From Lachnospiraceae bacterium (GTDB taxonomy: Bacteria; Bacillota; Clostridia; Lachnospirales; Lachnospiraceae), in contig SFNX01000016.1 in assembly GCA_004552595.1 (NCBI GenBank), positions 1 through 36,713 on the forward strand: DNA of 36,713 bases, read 5' to 3'. The notes beneath the pieces are model-generated. The model did no database searches and had not been told where the DNA came from. It was given only the letters and a program-made list of their open reading frames with translations. Position 1 is the stretch's first letter. The number at the start of each line of letters is the position of its first letter. Shown piece after piece: positions 1 to 8,278 of this stretch. Made by a program: the position numbers and the translations under genes.

Positions 1-416
1 TGATTTGATGTAAAAAGTAAGGTAGCCCGACAGGGGAACTGGCGGGCTACGATGAGGGGAGTATAAATAATTAATAAGGGGTTGCAACTGAACACCATTG
101 AAGGGTTGGTGCCCAATCACAATACTGATTATATTTTCAAAAATAGCATAAATCAAGGCTTTTTTGAAAATAGTAGCGAACTTTTTTTGCGACACAAGTT
201 CTTGTAGAAAATTATGTAAATCACATTTTTGACTCAATCGGTCGGTATACATAACCCCTGATAAATCGCATTATGTCAATTTCGAGCGCGTTATTTTTAA
301 TTAAATTTTGTAAAAAATTTTGAGATTTTTCGTAATTTTACACCAATAATCTATGAAATAATCACTTTTTTTAAGAATAATATCCTAAAATAACTATTAA
401 TTTACTCTAGAACACC
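1..416. other. Gene-free region downstream of rsmF
   Basis: I find no convincing gene on either strand. The stretch is strongly AT-rich and holds a GC-rich hairpin (22-50), an AT-rich inverted repeat (TTTTCAAAAA at 134-143 against its complement at 161-170), and a small CACCA/TGGTG hairpin near 100-120. rsmF ends at 417 on the minus strand, but no GC-stem plus T-tract terminator is visible just beyond its stop. The region could be the 3' end of that transcript, or intergenic space before an unseen gene to the left. Confidence 0.6.
22..50. repeat. GC-rich hairpin
   Basis: A perfect 8-bp inverted repeat, GTAGCCCG (22-29) and CGGGCTAC (43-50), surrounds a 13-nt loop that can itself pair CAG with CTG. 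It stands out in AT-rich surroundings. Neither side has a long T-tract; the minus-strand reading ends in CTTACTTTTT, so it could be a weak terminator for minus-strand transcripts. Its GTAGCCCGA sequence recurs in inverse orientation at 20216-20224. Confidence 0.4.
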
Positions 417-1952
417 TTACAATCTCTTCCTTAATCCCTTAGGATAATGATTTTTCATAATGGAATTTGTCAATTTGCCCCAGCCAAGCGGATAAATTCC
501 GGCAAAGACAACATACCACCCGGGCAAATCCCCATCAAAATTAAATGTCTCTCCGGCAATATATTTTTTTGCTTCATCTCCATCGGGCTCTAAAATACAT
601 GCCCTCTTTACATCGTAACAAGAAAGGCACTTCGCAAGCGCATGTCCCGGCTCAAAACGGTTTTTAAGAATTGTACCAAGATGAAGCCCCGGCCTTAACA
701 CCTTAAGCCCGTCAAGCTTCGGGCATTCCTTCGGAAGTAAATAAACCCGGTCCTTGAACCTCGTGATTTTTCGCTCCTTAATATACTCTTTAAAATCGCT
801 CTCTTCAGAAAAAGTCTCATCAAAAAACTTATACATTTCCTTAAGGTCAGCTGCATCCTTCTTAGAAAGCTCAGGCTCAAAGCCACCTAAAGGCATTACT
901 TTATTTACTGCCTTATCCTCATGGCATCCGCTTTCTTGCCCGCTCATCCTTCTTTTCTTGACCAGTTTACATAAATAGTGTCCTTCGCAATTTGCTTCAT
1001 GCGGAAAAATACGAATCCCTACACTCTCATACTCACCCGCAGCAAATCCTGACCTCATGCCTTCAAATTTTGTCATTTCCCCAAGGCTAAATTCCTCGTG
1101 TCTTTCAAGAAAGTTCACAATCTGCAATTCGTTTTCTTCCTTGGAAAATGTACAGGTCGAATAGCAAAGTGTGCCATTTTCACGAAGCATTTTAGCCGCT
1201 TCATCCAATATCCATTCCTGACGTTTCGCACAATTTGCAACATTATCAAGCGACCATTCGTTTATTGCAACGTCGCTTCTTCTAAACATTCCTTCCCCGG
1301 AGCAAGGCGCGTCTACAAGTATTTTGTCAAAAAATCCGTAAAAACGGTCTGAAATATTTCTCGGATCTTCACTTATTACAAGTGCATTTCTGACACCCAT
1401 TCTCTCGATGTTTTCAGATAGGATTTTCGCTCTGTCAGGCATTATTTCATTCGAAACAAGAATGCCTTCTCCTCTAAGTAAAGCTGCAATCTGTGTGCTC
1501 TTACCACCGGGAGATGCACACAAATCCAGGACACGATCGCCCGGTCTTATGTCCATATAGGCAACCGGCGCCATTGCCGAGGGTTCCTGGATATAGTAAG
1601 CTCCCGCCTCATGAAGCGGATGTTTTCCCGGCCTTATCTCATTAAATTCATCATTATTCAGAAAGTATCCATTGTCACACCACGGAACCTTTTGCCAATT
1701 CGCAATTAATCCATCTCCAGCCCCCAAGGCGTCTAAAAATCTACTCCCCACATCGCCCAAAGTATCTGTGTCACCCGCGCTGTCCAAAGGGATGTTCCCC
1801 ATTGCAAAAGGACCGTCGCCGCGGAAAAAGGAGCTTAGACGGATTCCCTTAACTTCAGAGGTTTCGTACGAGGCGATAAACGCCTCGTACGAAACCCCTA
1901 GATACTCTTTCATTCGTATTTTAAATTGTTCCGGTAAATTTATATTACTCAT
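417..1952 (-). CDS. rsmF: RsmF/RsmB-family rRNA (cytosine-C5)-methyltransferase
   Basis: An S-adenosylmethionine-dependent RNA m5C methyltransferase of the NOL1/NOP2/Sun family, expected to modify 16S rRNA in the cytoplasm. The SAM-binding loop DLCASPGGKS lies near residue 145. The two cysteine motifs of the family are present: DAPCSGEGMFRR near residue 217, and YSTCTF near 265. The C-terminal 100 or so residues (ending in HYPKGLRKRL) look like the RNA-binding extension of the longer RsmF/YebU-type proteins; 511 residues fits. I start at ATG 1952, not the TTG one codon upstream, because AAAGG sits four bases before it. The permease stop and this start overlap as TGATG, so the pair is probably translationally coupled. 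A striking palindrome lies in codons about 20-32. Exact target base is unknown. Confidence 0.9.
   Translation of the reverse strand: MSNINLPEQFKIRMKEYLGVSYEAFIASYETSEVKGIRLSSFFRGDGPFAMGNIPLDSAGDTDTLGDVGSRFLDALGAGDGLIANWQKVPWCDNGYFLNNDEFNEIRPGKHPLHEAGAYYIQEPSAMAPVAYMDIRPGDRVLDLCASPGGKSTQIAALLRGEGILVSNEIMPDRAKILSENIERMGVRNALVISEDPRNISDRFYGFFDKILVDAPCSGEGMFRRSDVAINEWSLDNVANCAKRQEWILDEAAKMLRENGTLCYSTCTFSKEENELQIVNFLERHEEFSLGEMTKFEGMRSGFAAGEYESVGIRIFPHEANCEGHYLCKLVKKRRMSGQESGCHEDKAVNKVMPLGGFEPELSKKDAADLKEMYKFFDETFSEESDFKEYIKERKITRFKDRVYLLPKECPKLDGLKVLRPGLHLGTILKNRFEPGHALAKCLSCYDVKRACILEPDGDEAKKYIAGETFNFDGDLPGWYVVFAGIYPLGWGKLTNSIMKNHYPKGLRKRL
1860..1896. repeat. 16-bp perfect inverted repeat inside rsmF
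   Basis: Arms at 1860-1875 and 1881-1896 are perfectly complementary and separated by five bases. Each arm contains the palindrome TCGTACGA. The region encodes residues around VSYEAFIASYE of the methyltransferase, so the reading frame is intact. A transcript from either strand would fold into a very stable stem-loop shortly after the start codon. Confidence 0.85.
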
Positions 1953-3289
1953 CAAACCTTTAAGTTAGCTGACTCCTCGCCCTTTGCATCAAAGCTGTAA
2001 TCCTTTCCTGGAAGGACAGCGTTTAAGATGATACCTACAAGTGAACCGACTGCAAGTCCTGAAAGTGAAATGTTGATTGCTCCAATTGTAAAGCTGATAG
2101 CTCCTACTGATGAATAGCTGATTCCGATTGAAAGAACAAGGATAAGCGCTGCGATAATAACGTTACGGTTGTTCTTGAAATCAACATTGTTCTCAACTAC
2201 GTTTCTGACGCCGACTGCAGAAATCATACCGTAAAGAACGATTGAAACTCCGCCGACTGTTGCTGCTGGCATTGATGATACAAGTGCCGCAAACTTAGGT
2301 GAGAATGAGAAAATAATTGCAAAAATTGCAGCAAGTCTTATTACCATTGGGTCATAAACCTTTGTAAGGTTAAGAACGCCGGTATTTTCACCGTATGTAG
2401 TGTTAGCCGGTGCGCCGAATAATGAAGCAAGCATTGTTGCGAGTCCGTCTCCAAGAAGTGTTCTGTGAAGGCCCGGCTCTTCGATGAAGTTCTCTCCTAC
2501 TGTTGAAGAGATAGCTGACATATCACCGATATGCTCAACGATTGTAGCAATTGCAATTGGCATAATTCCGATAATTGCGGTAATCATTAAGCTTGAATCA
2601 GGATTTGAGAATATTGAAAATACTGTATCCTGCATTGCAAAAGGAAGTCCAACCCAAGCTGCTTCCTTAACTGCAGTAAAGTCAACCTGACCACAAATTA
2701 CACCAACAATATATGATGCAACAACACCAAGGATGATTGGAATAATCTTGATCATACCCTTGCCCCAGATGTTACATGCAACAATAACAACTATAGCAAC
2801 TATTGCTACAAACCAGTTAGCTGAACAGTTATTAATAGCTGATGGTGATAAATTAAGACCAATGGCCATAATGATTGGGCCTGTAACGATAGGTGGGAAG
2901 AACTGCATAACCTTCTGAACACCGAATGCCTTGATAAGTCCTGCAATTACTAAATAAAGCAATGCTGCGAAGAATACTCCGAGACATGCATATGGGAGTA
3001 ATTCTCTCTCTCCGTTTGGTGCAATAGCTGCATATCCACCGATAAATGCGAAGCTTGAACCAAGGAATGCAGGAACCTTTCTTTTAGTAAGAAAATGGAA
3101 AAGTAATGTTCCAAGACCTGCAAATAAAAGTGTTGCCGATACTGATAATCCGGTAAGTGCCGGTACAAGCACTGTCGCACCAAACATTGCAAACATGTGC
3201 TGAAGTCCTAACAATAGGACCTTTGATGTGCCAAGAGTCTTCGCGTCGCGTATTCCCTCAGCGCCGATTTCGTTTCTAACATCTGACAT
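1952..3289 (-). CDS. uraA: Uracil permease (NCS2 / nucleobase-cation symporter-2 family)
   Basis: A polytopic membrane protein for proton-coupled uptake of uracil, or less likely xanthine. The N-terminal stretch around LLGLQHMFAMFGATVLVP is characteristic of UraA/PyrP-type permeases. Alternating hydrophobic segments run to about residue 430, with the central TTYGENTGV-type motif (residues about 297-305) of the NCS2 family. The reading frame is open from 3304, but GGGAGGG lies directly before ATG 3289, so I start there (445 residues). The gene has its own promoter (3370-3398) and a terminator-like hairpin in the leader, suggesting conditional expression. It overlaps rsmF by one base. Uracil rather than xanthine is inferred from overall resemblance, not from tested residues. 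Confidence 0.88.
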   Translation of the reverse strand: MSDVRNEIGAEGIRDAKTLGTSKVLLLGLQHMFAMFGATVLVPALTGLSVSATLLFAGLGTLLFHFLTKRKVPAFLGSSFAFIGGYAAIAPNGERELLPYACLGVFFAALLYLVIAGLIKAFGVQKVMQFFPPIVTGPIIMAIGLNLSPSAINNCSANWFVAIVAIVVIVACNIWGKGMIKIIPIILGVVASYIVGVICGQVDFTAVKEAAWVGLPFAMQDTVFSIFSNPDSSLMITAIIGIMPIAIATIVEHIGDMSAISSTVGENFIEEPGLHRTLLGDGLATMLASLFGAPANTTYGENTGVLNLTKVYDPMVIRLAAIFAIIFSFSPKFAALVSSMPAATVGGVSIVLYGMISAVGVRNVVENNVDFKNNRNVIIAALILVLSIGISYSSVGAISFTIGAINISLSGLAVGSLVGIILNAVLPGKDYSFDAKGEESANLKV

Positions 3290-3323
3290 AGTAGTCCCTC
3301 CCATATATATTTATTACTTCCGT

Positions 3324-3352
3324 AAAAAAGGCTGTCCATTTCTGAACAGCCT
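3324..3352 (-). terminator. Rho-independent terminator / possible attenuator in the uraA leader
   Basis: On the minus strand AGGCTGTTC pairs with GGACAGCCT (one G-U pair) around a six-base loop, followed by six T residues. It closes the nhaC transcript. It also lies about 10 nt downstream of the predicted start site of the uraA promoter, and so inside the uraA leader. No promoter can fit between it and the uraA ribosome site. Confidence 0.85.
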
Positions 3353-3369
3353 CTTTACTATTCTTATAT

Positions 3370-3398
3370 ATTCTACAAGATATAGTGTATCATTTCAA
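3370..3398 (-). promoter_or_regulatory. Sigma-A-type promoter for uraA-rsmF
   Basis: Reading the minus strand, TTGAAA (3393-3398) and TAGAAT (3370-3375) are 17 bp apart. Transcription should start near 3363, just before the hairpin at 3324-3352. Confidence 0.65.
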
Positions 3399-3423
3399 TA
3401 TAAAAATCTACATATTGCGAAAA

Positions 3424-4947
3424 TTATTCTGCTTTCGCTTCTTCAACCGTGCCAAATGCCTTCTTTAATACAGCAACCGTACTAATCATAAGTGCAATAC
3501 CAACAATCAGGCTGATTACTGCGTTCTTAGTAACACCTGCAATAATGTATGTAATGCAGCTGACTACAGCACATGTGATTGCATACGGAAGCTGTGTTGA
3601 CACATGGTTAACGTGATTACACTGTCCTCCGGCAGATGCCATAATCGTCGTATCTGAAATCGGTGAGCAGTGGTCACCACATACAGCACCGGCCATACAG
3701 GCTGAGATTGAGATAATCATCATTGTTGCATCTCTTCCCTCAAATACTGCAACTACGATAGGAATAAGAATTCCGAATGTTCCCCATGATGTACCTGTTG
3801 CAAAAGCAAGTAAGCATCCAACTATAAAGATGATCGCAGGAAGCATTGTAACAAGTCCGCCTGCCGCAGATTCCATAAGTCCAGCAACATATTCCTTAGC
3901 ACCGAGTGAATCTGTCATTGACTTAAGTGTCCATGCAAATGTAAGAATAAGTATTGCAGGAACCATAGCCTTAAATCCTTCAGGAACGCATGCCATTGAA
4001 TCCTTGAATGAAAGCACCTTTCTGTATGCGTAGAACAGTACTGTAATTAAGAATGCAAAAAAGCTGCCTAACATTAATCCAACTGACGCATCAGAATTTG
4101 AGAACGCCTCGACAAATCCGATTCCTTCCCCTGAGAAGAATCCACCGGAGTAAATCATACCGATTACACAGCAGATGATAAGTGTTACTACCGGTAATAC
4201 AAGGTCTATTACTTTTCCGTTTTCATTTCCCTTTTCATCATCAGCGCCGCCAAATACAATATCTCCTGTTGTGAACAAATCTCCGTTAATTGCATTTACT
4301 TCATGAGTTTTCATTGAACCGAATTCAACCTTCATGACTACCATTGTAACCATCATAACAATTGTAAGTAGTGCATAGTAGTTATATGGAATTGCCTTAA
4401 GGAAAACGGTAAATCCGTCTTCTCCTTCAACAAATCCCGAAACTGCTGCTGCCCAGCTTGATACCGGAGCGATAATACAGATAGGAGCTGCTGTTGCATC
4501 AATAAGATAAGAAAGCTTAGCTCTTGAAATATTCTGTCTGTCAGTTACCGGTCTCATAACCGAACCAACTGTAAGGCAGTTAAAATAGTCATCAATAAAA
4601 ATCAAAGCACCAAGAAGTATTGTTGCCAGCTGAGCGCCAACTCTTGTCTTAATATGAGTTTCAGCCCATCTTCCAAATGCCTTTGAGCCACCGGCCATAT
4701 TCATCATACATACCATAATTCCCAGAATTACAAGGAATACAATGATACCCATATTGTAGCCGTCTGTTAAAGAGCCAATAATTCCATCCTGGAAAATATG
4801 AATTACTGTACCTTCAAAGTTAAAGTTTGCGTAGAACAAACCACCGATTGCTATTCCGATAAAAAGTGAGCTGTATACTTCTTTTGTTATAAGTGCAAGT
4901 ACAATAGCTACAATTGCCGGAACAAGCGACCAAAATGTTCCTGTCAT
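3424..4947 (-). CDS. nhaC: NhaC-family Na+/H+ antiporter
   Basis: A membrane antiporter of the Na_H_antiporter family (NhaC type), exchanging Na+ or possibly small organic substrates for protons. It is 507 residues with about a dozen hydrophobic segments. Family features include the conserved stretch IFIDDYFNCLTVGSVMRP (about residues 117-134), the later GDHCSPISDTTIMASAG (about 420-436), and an ATGTSWGTFGI segment. The start is supported by AGGAGGAG eight bases upstream of ATG 4947. Its 52-bp separation from the TetR gene suggests it can be read from the same transcript. The family also contains amino-acid antiporters (for example malate/lactate or arginine types), so the substrate is uncertain. 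Confidence 0.85.
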   Translation of the reverse strand: MTGTFWSLVPAIVAIVLALITKEVYSSLFIGIAIGGLFYANFNFEGTVIHIFQDGIIGSLTDGYNMGIIVFLVILGIMVCMMNMAGGSKAFGRWAETHIKTRVGAQLATILLGALIFIDDYFNCLTVGSVMRPVTDRQNISRAKLSYLIDATAAPICIIAPVSSWAAAVSGFVEGEDGFTVFLKAIPYNYYALLTIVMMVTMVVMKVEFGSMKTHEVNAINGDLFTTGDIVFGGADDEKGNENGKVIDLVLPVVTLIICCVIGMIYSGGFFSGEGIGFVEAFSNSDASVGLMLGSFFAFLITVLFYAYRKVLSFKDSMACVPEGFKAMVPAILILTFAWTLKSMTDSLGAKEYVAGLMESAAGGLVTMLPAIIFIVGCLLAFATGTSWGTFGILIPIVVAVFEGRDATMMIISISACMAGAVCGDHCSPISDTTIMASAGGQCNHVNHVSTQLPYAITCAVVSCITYIIAGVTKNAVISLIVGIALMISTVAVLKKAFGTVEEAKAE

Positions 4948-4982
4948 TTTCTTCTCCTCCTGACTTTAAACTTTCCTCCCTA

Positions 4983-4995
4983 TACCTTTAAGGTA
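4983..4995. promoter_or_regulatory. Short palindrome between tetR and nhaC
   Basis: TACCTT and AAGGTA flank one central base. It sits between the tetR-like stop and the nhaC ribosome site, where a TetR-type operator could regulate nhaC. At 13 bp it is short enough to be chance. Confidence 0.25.
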
Positions 4996-4999
4996 AACG

Positions 5000-5638
5000 T
5001 CATTTAATTTCTTCTATATCAACACCTACAAGACCACCCCTGTAGAAATGTGCCCTTAACATCTTAAGGTATTTGGAAAACTCACTGACAAGTACATCTA
5101 CATCAGTGTCGCCCTCAACAAGATGTTCGCGCAAATAGCCATCAGACATCCAGCGTATCATATCCACAACCTTCTGTACTACTACGTACTCTTCAAATTT
5201 GCTCGTGTCTGCCTGCTTATAAATTACATTGAACATGCTTTCAAGCGCGTAAGCATTTTCTCCGATTACAGCCTTTGCCTTTGCGTCTGTTTCATATTTT
5301 AATGAAGCAAGGAACTGCTGCATATAAGGATATATTTTCATTACACGGATTTTTGCCTGCTCCATCATCATCTGAAGCTCGAAAAAGTCTTTTTCGTACT
5401 TACTTACCGAAGTAGTAAATTCAAAGTTCATATACTTAATCGAGTAGTCGATTATATATTCATATAATGAAAGCTTATTTGTGAAGTAATGGAAAAGAAG
5501 CCCCTTTGAAATGCCTGCCTCTGTGACAATTACGTCTGTGCTTGCTTTTCTGTATCCGTTTAATGCAAATACTTTGATAGCCGCGTTTAAAATGCGTTCC
5601 TGTTTTTCATTTTTTATTTCAAAAAATTTCTCGTTCAT
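5000..5638 (-). CDS. TetR-family transcriptional regulator
   Basis: A 212-residue regulator. The helix-turn-helix is N-terminal (about residues 12-58), with ERILNAAIKVFALNGYRKAS followed by VTEAGISKGLLFHYFTNK, the recognition-helix pattern of TetR proteins. The remaining 150 residues form the helical ligand-binding and dimerisation domain, typical of a clostridial TetR group opening with MNEKFF. The start ATG lies three bases after the stop of the GGDEF-EAL gene and has only a weak ribosome site (GAAGAGAAG), so translation is probably coupled. Targets cannot be read from sequence; the flanking nhaC and the upstream permease are the obvious candidates. Confidence 0.88.
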   Translation of the reverse strand: MNEKFFEIKNEKQERILNAAIKVFALNGYRKASTDVIVTEAGISKGLLFHYFTNKLSLYEYIIDYSIKYMNFEFTTSVSKYEKDFFELQMMMEQAKIRVMKIYPYMQQFLASLKYETDAKAKAVIGENAYALESMFNVIYKQADTSKFEEYVVVQKVVDMIRWMSDGYLREHLVEGDTDVDVLVSEFSKYLKMLRAHFYRGGLVGVDIEEIK

Positions 5639-5641
5639 GTA

Positions 5642-8278
5642 TTACAAAAACTTCTCTTCAAAGTCCTTTCTCGTCATAGGTCTGCCAAAGTAATATCCCT
5701 GAATCATATGAACATTCATAGGTTCAAGTATTGCAACCTGTTCCGCCGTTTCAATACCTTCAACGCAAATCTTAACGTTCAACGCCTGTGCAAGCTCACC
5801 AATCATAGCAACGAATGCCTTAGCGTATTCATCACTCTCAAGTTCTCTTACAAACGTCTGGTCTACCTTGATTACATCAATCGGTATTTCTCTCACATGA
5901 TTAAGTGATGAATATCCGGTTCCGAAGTCATCAAGCGCAATCTTAACACCAAGCTTTTTGATGCTGTCAAGAATCTTCTTCATTCTTACCATATCGTTGA
6001 TTGCAAGAGATTCCGTAACTTCAAGAGTAAGATTTCTCGGATTAATTCCCGTTCTTGTAATAATTTCTTCTATTATATCTGCTATGTCATTCTGCAAAAG
6101 CTGAACAACCGATAAGTTAACATTAACCTTGTAATAAGGATGTCCCGATTCATTCCAGTGCTTAAGTGCAAGACACGCCTGCTCAAGTACATGGTTACCG
6201 ATCGGATTTATGAGTCCTAAGTACTCTGCAAGAGGAATGAATTCTCCCGGTGATACAAATCCCAAATCGGATGAATTCCAGCGAAGGAGTGCTTCTGCAC
6301 CACAGCACGGCTTTCCTTCCTTAGTAACATCGACAATAGGCTGGAAATATACTTCGAATTCCTGATAGTCGTTGGCAAATGCGTAGCGCATCGACTTTTC
6401 CATATCAAGTCGCTTTGTACTCTCGGCATCTGCTTCCTTAGAATATACGGATAATTTGTTCTTACCGGACTTCTTAGCCTGATACATTGCAATATCGGCT
6501 TTTTTAATAAGCTCCTGTACTGTATCCCCGTCTTCTGGGAATGTAACGATTCCGATACTTGATGTACAGTAGTAATCAGCGCCCTTTAAGAACCAAGGTT
6601 TATTAAATACAATCTGTATCTCTTCTTTAATTGTTTCGAACTTAGGATAGCTACTGCATGGAACGATAATTACGAATTCATCTCCGCCCATTCTGTAGCA
6701 CGTATTTTCAATTCCCTCTATTCTTCTCATCGAATTGGAAATTGCCTTAAGCAAAACATCACCGTACTGATGTCCAAGTCCGTCGTTAATATGCTTAAAG
6801 TCATCAAGGTCAAGATAAATGATAGCCCCGGACCTTCCTGATGTCTTAGCTTCATCAATGTATCTTGTAAGGTCTCTCTCACAGCACATTCTGTTATATA
6901 AGCCTGTAAGGAAGTCGTTATTCGCCTGCTGCTCTATTTTCTGCTGATACATTTTCTTATCGGTAATGTCAAAAAGCGAGGTAAGCGATACTCTTCTTCC
7001 GTCAACCCACTGGATATATGTTGTGTTCATATCATACCAGCGGCGTCTTTCAGCATATTCTATTTCCATACATGATGTGCCGATTCTGCTTCGAACGTTG
7101 CCCTCGAATATTTCCTCAAGCTTTCCGTTCTCCATTTCCTTGGCAAATGTCGACTTACAGATTTTGTTGGCAATAAGAATCTTGCCTGTTTCAATGTCTC
7201 TTACATATATCGCACTTCCGACATTATCAAGAATCGCTTCAAGCGACTTATACGAACTTGCAATTGAATTACGCTGAAGTCTCTTTGTCAAAATGCTCTG
7301 AAGTACTCTGATTACGTCCGAGAGGAATTTGGATTCTTCCATCTTCCACTCTTTACAAGCCGTAGTATCTGCAAATATCGCATACATAATCGGGGCATGG
7401 TTCTGAATAATTGGTAAAACGACCATTCCCGTAATGTCCATAACATCCATCCAGTGTCGACTGATTTGGTCAATAGGCGTTTTATATGTAATTATCTGTG
7501 CTCTGTCACCAAATGAATGAAGTGTTTCAAAAGGAATCTCCTCAAATTCCTTATCTAGCGGATATGAATCTTCTCTGTAATATTCCGCAAGCACTTCAAT
7601 CGAATCTCTGTTGGCAAGAGAAATAATATATGAATGCGAAATACCGACATATTCAGCAGCTTTTTTAATAACATTATTAGCAATGTCATCAAAAGGCTCA
7701 TCGCTGTCAAGCATCTGGATAATCTCATTCATGCTTTGATAGCGTCTGACTGAATCGGTATCTAAAGTCTTCTCTGCATTAGATGACTTATCATAGCCCT
7801 TTAATATATCATCATACAGACCGCCATACATTCTCTTTGACGCCTGTCTTAATAAGTCTACCGACTTAAGAAATTCTGCTTCCGTAGTAAGAGTATGGAA
7901 ATTTTTAACGGCATTCTCGTCATCGTCATTTTCAAGAATACCGCACACATACCAGCAAAATACCGGCTTTCCGGAAACCTTCACTCCTACCGATGCAACT
8001 TTAATATTGGAAAATTCTGTATCCTCAACTACCTGCTCTTCAAGCGATGAGCCAAGAACTCTTAATACCATTGACTCAATCTGAGTTGAAGACAACAAAC
8101 CTAGGAGCCTGTCTATCTCAACCGGATCACCCGAAAAATCCGTAACCCTGTTAATTCCCTGTCCGTCGTTAGCCATACAGAACATGAACAGTCTTGTAAC
8201 ACTTGAATAAATGTCCTGAAACTGCTGAAGCTCCTTGTAATCAAGTTGTACACTAATTGATGAAACCCCCGAACCCAT
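5642..8278 (-). CDS. GAF-PAS-GGDEF-EAL cyclic-di-GMP turnover protein
   Basis: An 878-residue soluble signalling protein with both c-di-GMP synthesis and breakdown domains. The first 150 residues are a sensory region I cannot name firmly; the pattern (DYKELQQFQDIYSS, then MANDGQGINRVTDFSG) loosely resembles a PocR-type domain. A GAF-like domain spans about 180-335 and a PAS domain about 345-445. GGDEF is intact at 531-535 with YLDLDDFKHIND upstream; no RxxD inhibitory site precedes it. The EAL domain carries AEALLRW (661-667), LEVTES, DDFGTGYSS, VEGIE and QGYYFGRPM, so it looks catalytically complete. No membrane segment is seen. The start codon directly follows the stop of the permease gene (TAAATG), and tetR follows after three bases. 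Net enzymatic direction is not predictable. Confidence 0.92.
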   Translation of the reverse strand: MGSGVSSISVQLDYKELQQFQDIYSSVTRLFMFCMANDGQGINRVTDFSGDPVEIDRLLGLLSSTQIESMVLRVLGSSLEEQVVEDTEFSNIKVASVGVKVSGKPVFCWYVCGILENDDDENAVKNFHTLTTEAEFLKSVDLLRQASKRMYGGLYDDILKGYDKSSNAEKTLDTDSVRRYQSMNEIIQMLDSDEPFDDIANNVIKKAAEYVGISHSYIISLANRDSIEVLAEYYREDSYPLDKEFEEIPFETLHSFGDRAQIITYKTPIDQISRHWMDVMDITGMVVLPIIQNHAPIMYAIFADTTACKEWKMEESKFLSDVIRVLQSILTKRLQRNSIASSYKSLEAILDNVGSAIYVRDIETGKILIANKICKSTFAKEMENGKLEEIFEGNVRSRIGTSCMEIEYAERRRWYDMNTTYIQWVDGRRVSLTSLFDITDKKMYQQKIEQQANNDFLTGLYNRMCCERDLTRYIDEAKTSGRSGAIIYLDLDDFKHINDGLGHQYGDVLLKAISNSMRRIEGIENTCYRMGGDEFVIIVPCSSYPKFETIKEEIQIVFNKPWFLKGADYYCTSSIGIVTFPEDGDTVQELIKKADIAMYQAKKSGKNKLSVYSKEADAESTKRLDMEKSMRYAFANDYQEFEVYFQPIVDVTKEGKPCCGAEALLRWNSSDLGFVSPGEFIPLAEYLGLINPIGNHVLEQACLALKHWNESGHPYYKVNVNLSVVQLLQNDIADIIEEIITRTGINPRNLTLEVTESLAINDMVRMKKILDSIKKLGVKIALDDFGTGYSSLNHVREIPIDVIKVDQTFVRELESDEYAKAFVAMIGELAQALNVKICVEGIETAEQVAILEPMNVHMIQGYYFGRPMTRKDFEEKFL

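Noticed and set aside
1860..1896. Mobile palindromic element inserted in rsmF
   Set aside because: The encoded residues resemble the ordinary N-terminal helix of the family, so no extra residues appear to have been inserted; no second copy is visible in the window.
1672..1968. Plus-strand 98-codon frame opposite rsmF
   Set aside because: It is antisense to a clear methyltransferase and passes through the palindrome; no independent ribosome site or promoter.
3290..3304. ATG start for the uracil permease five codons upstream
   Set aside because: It would translate the GGGAGGG ribosome site itself; ATG 3289 has the right spacing.
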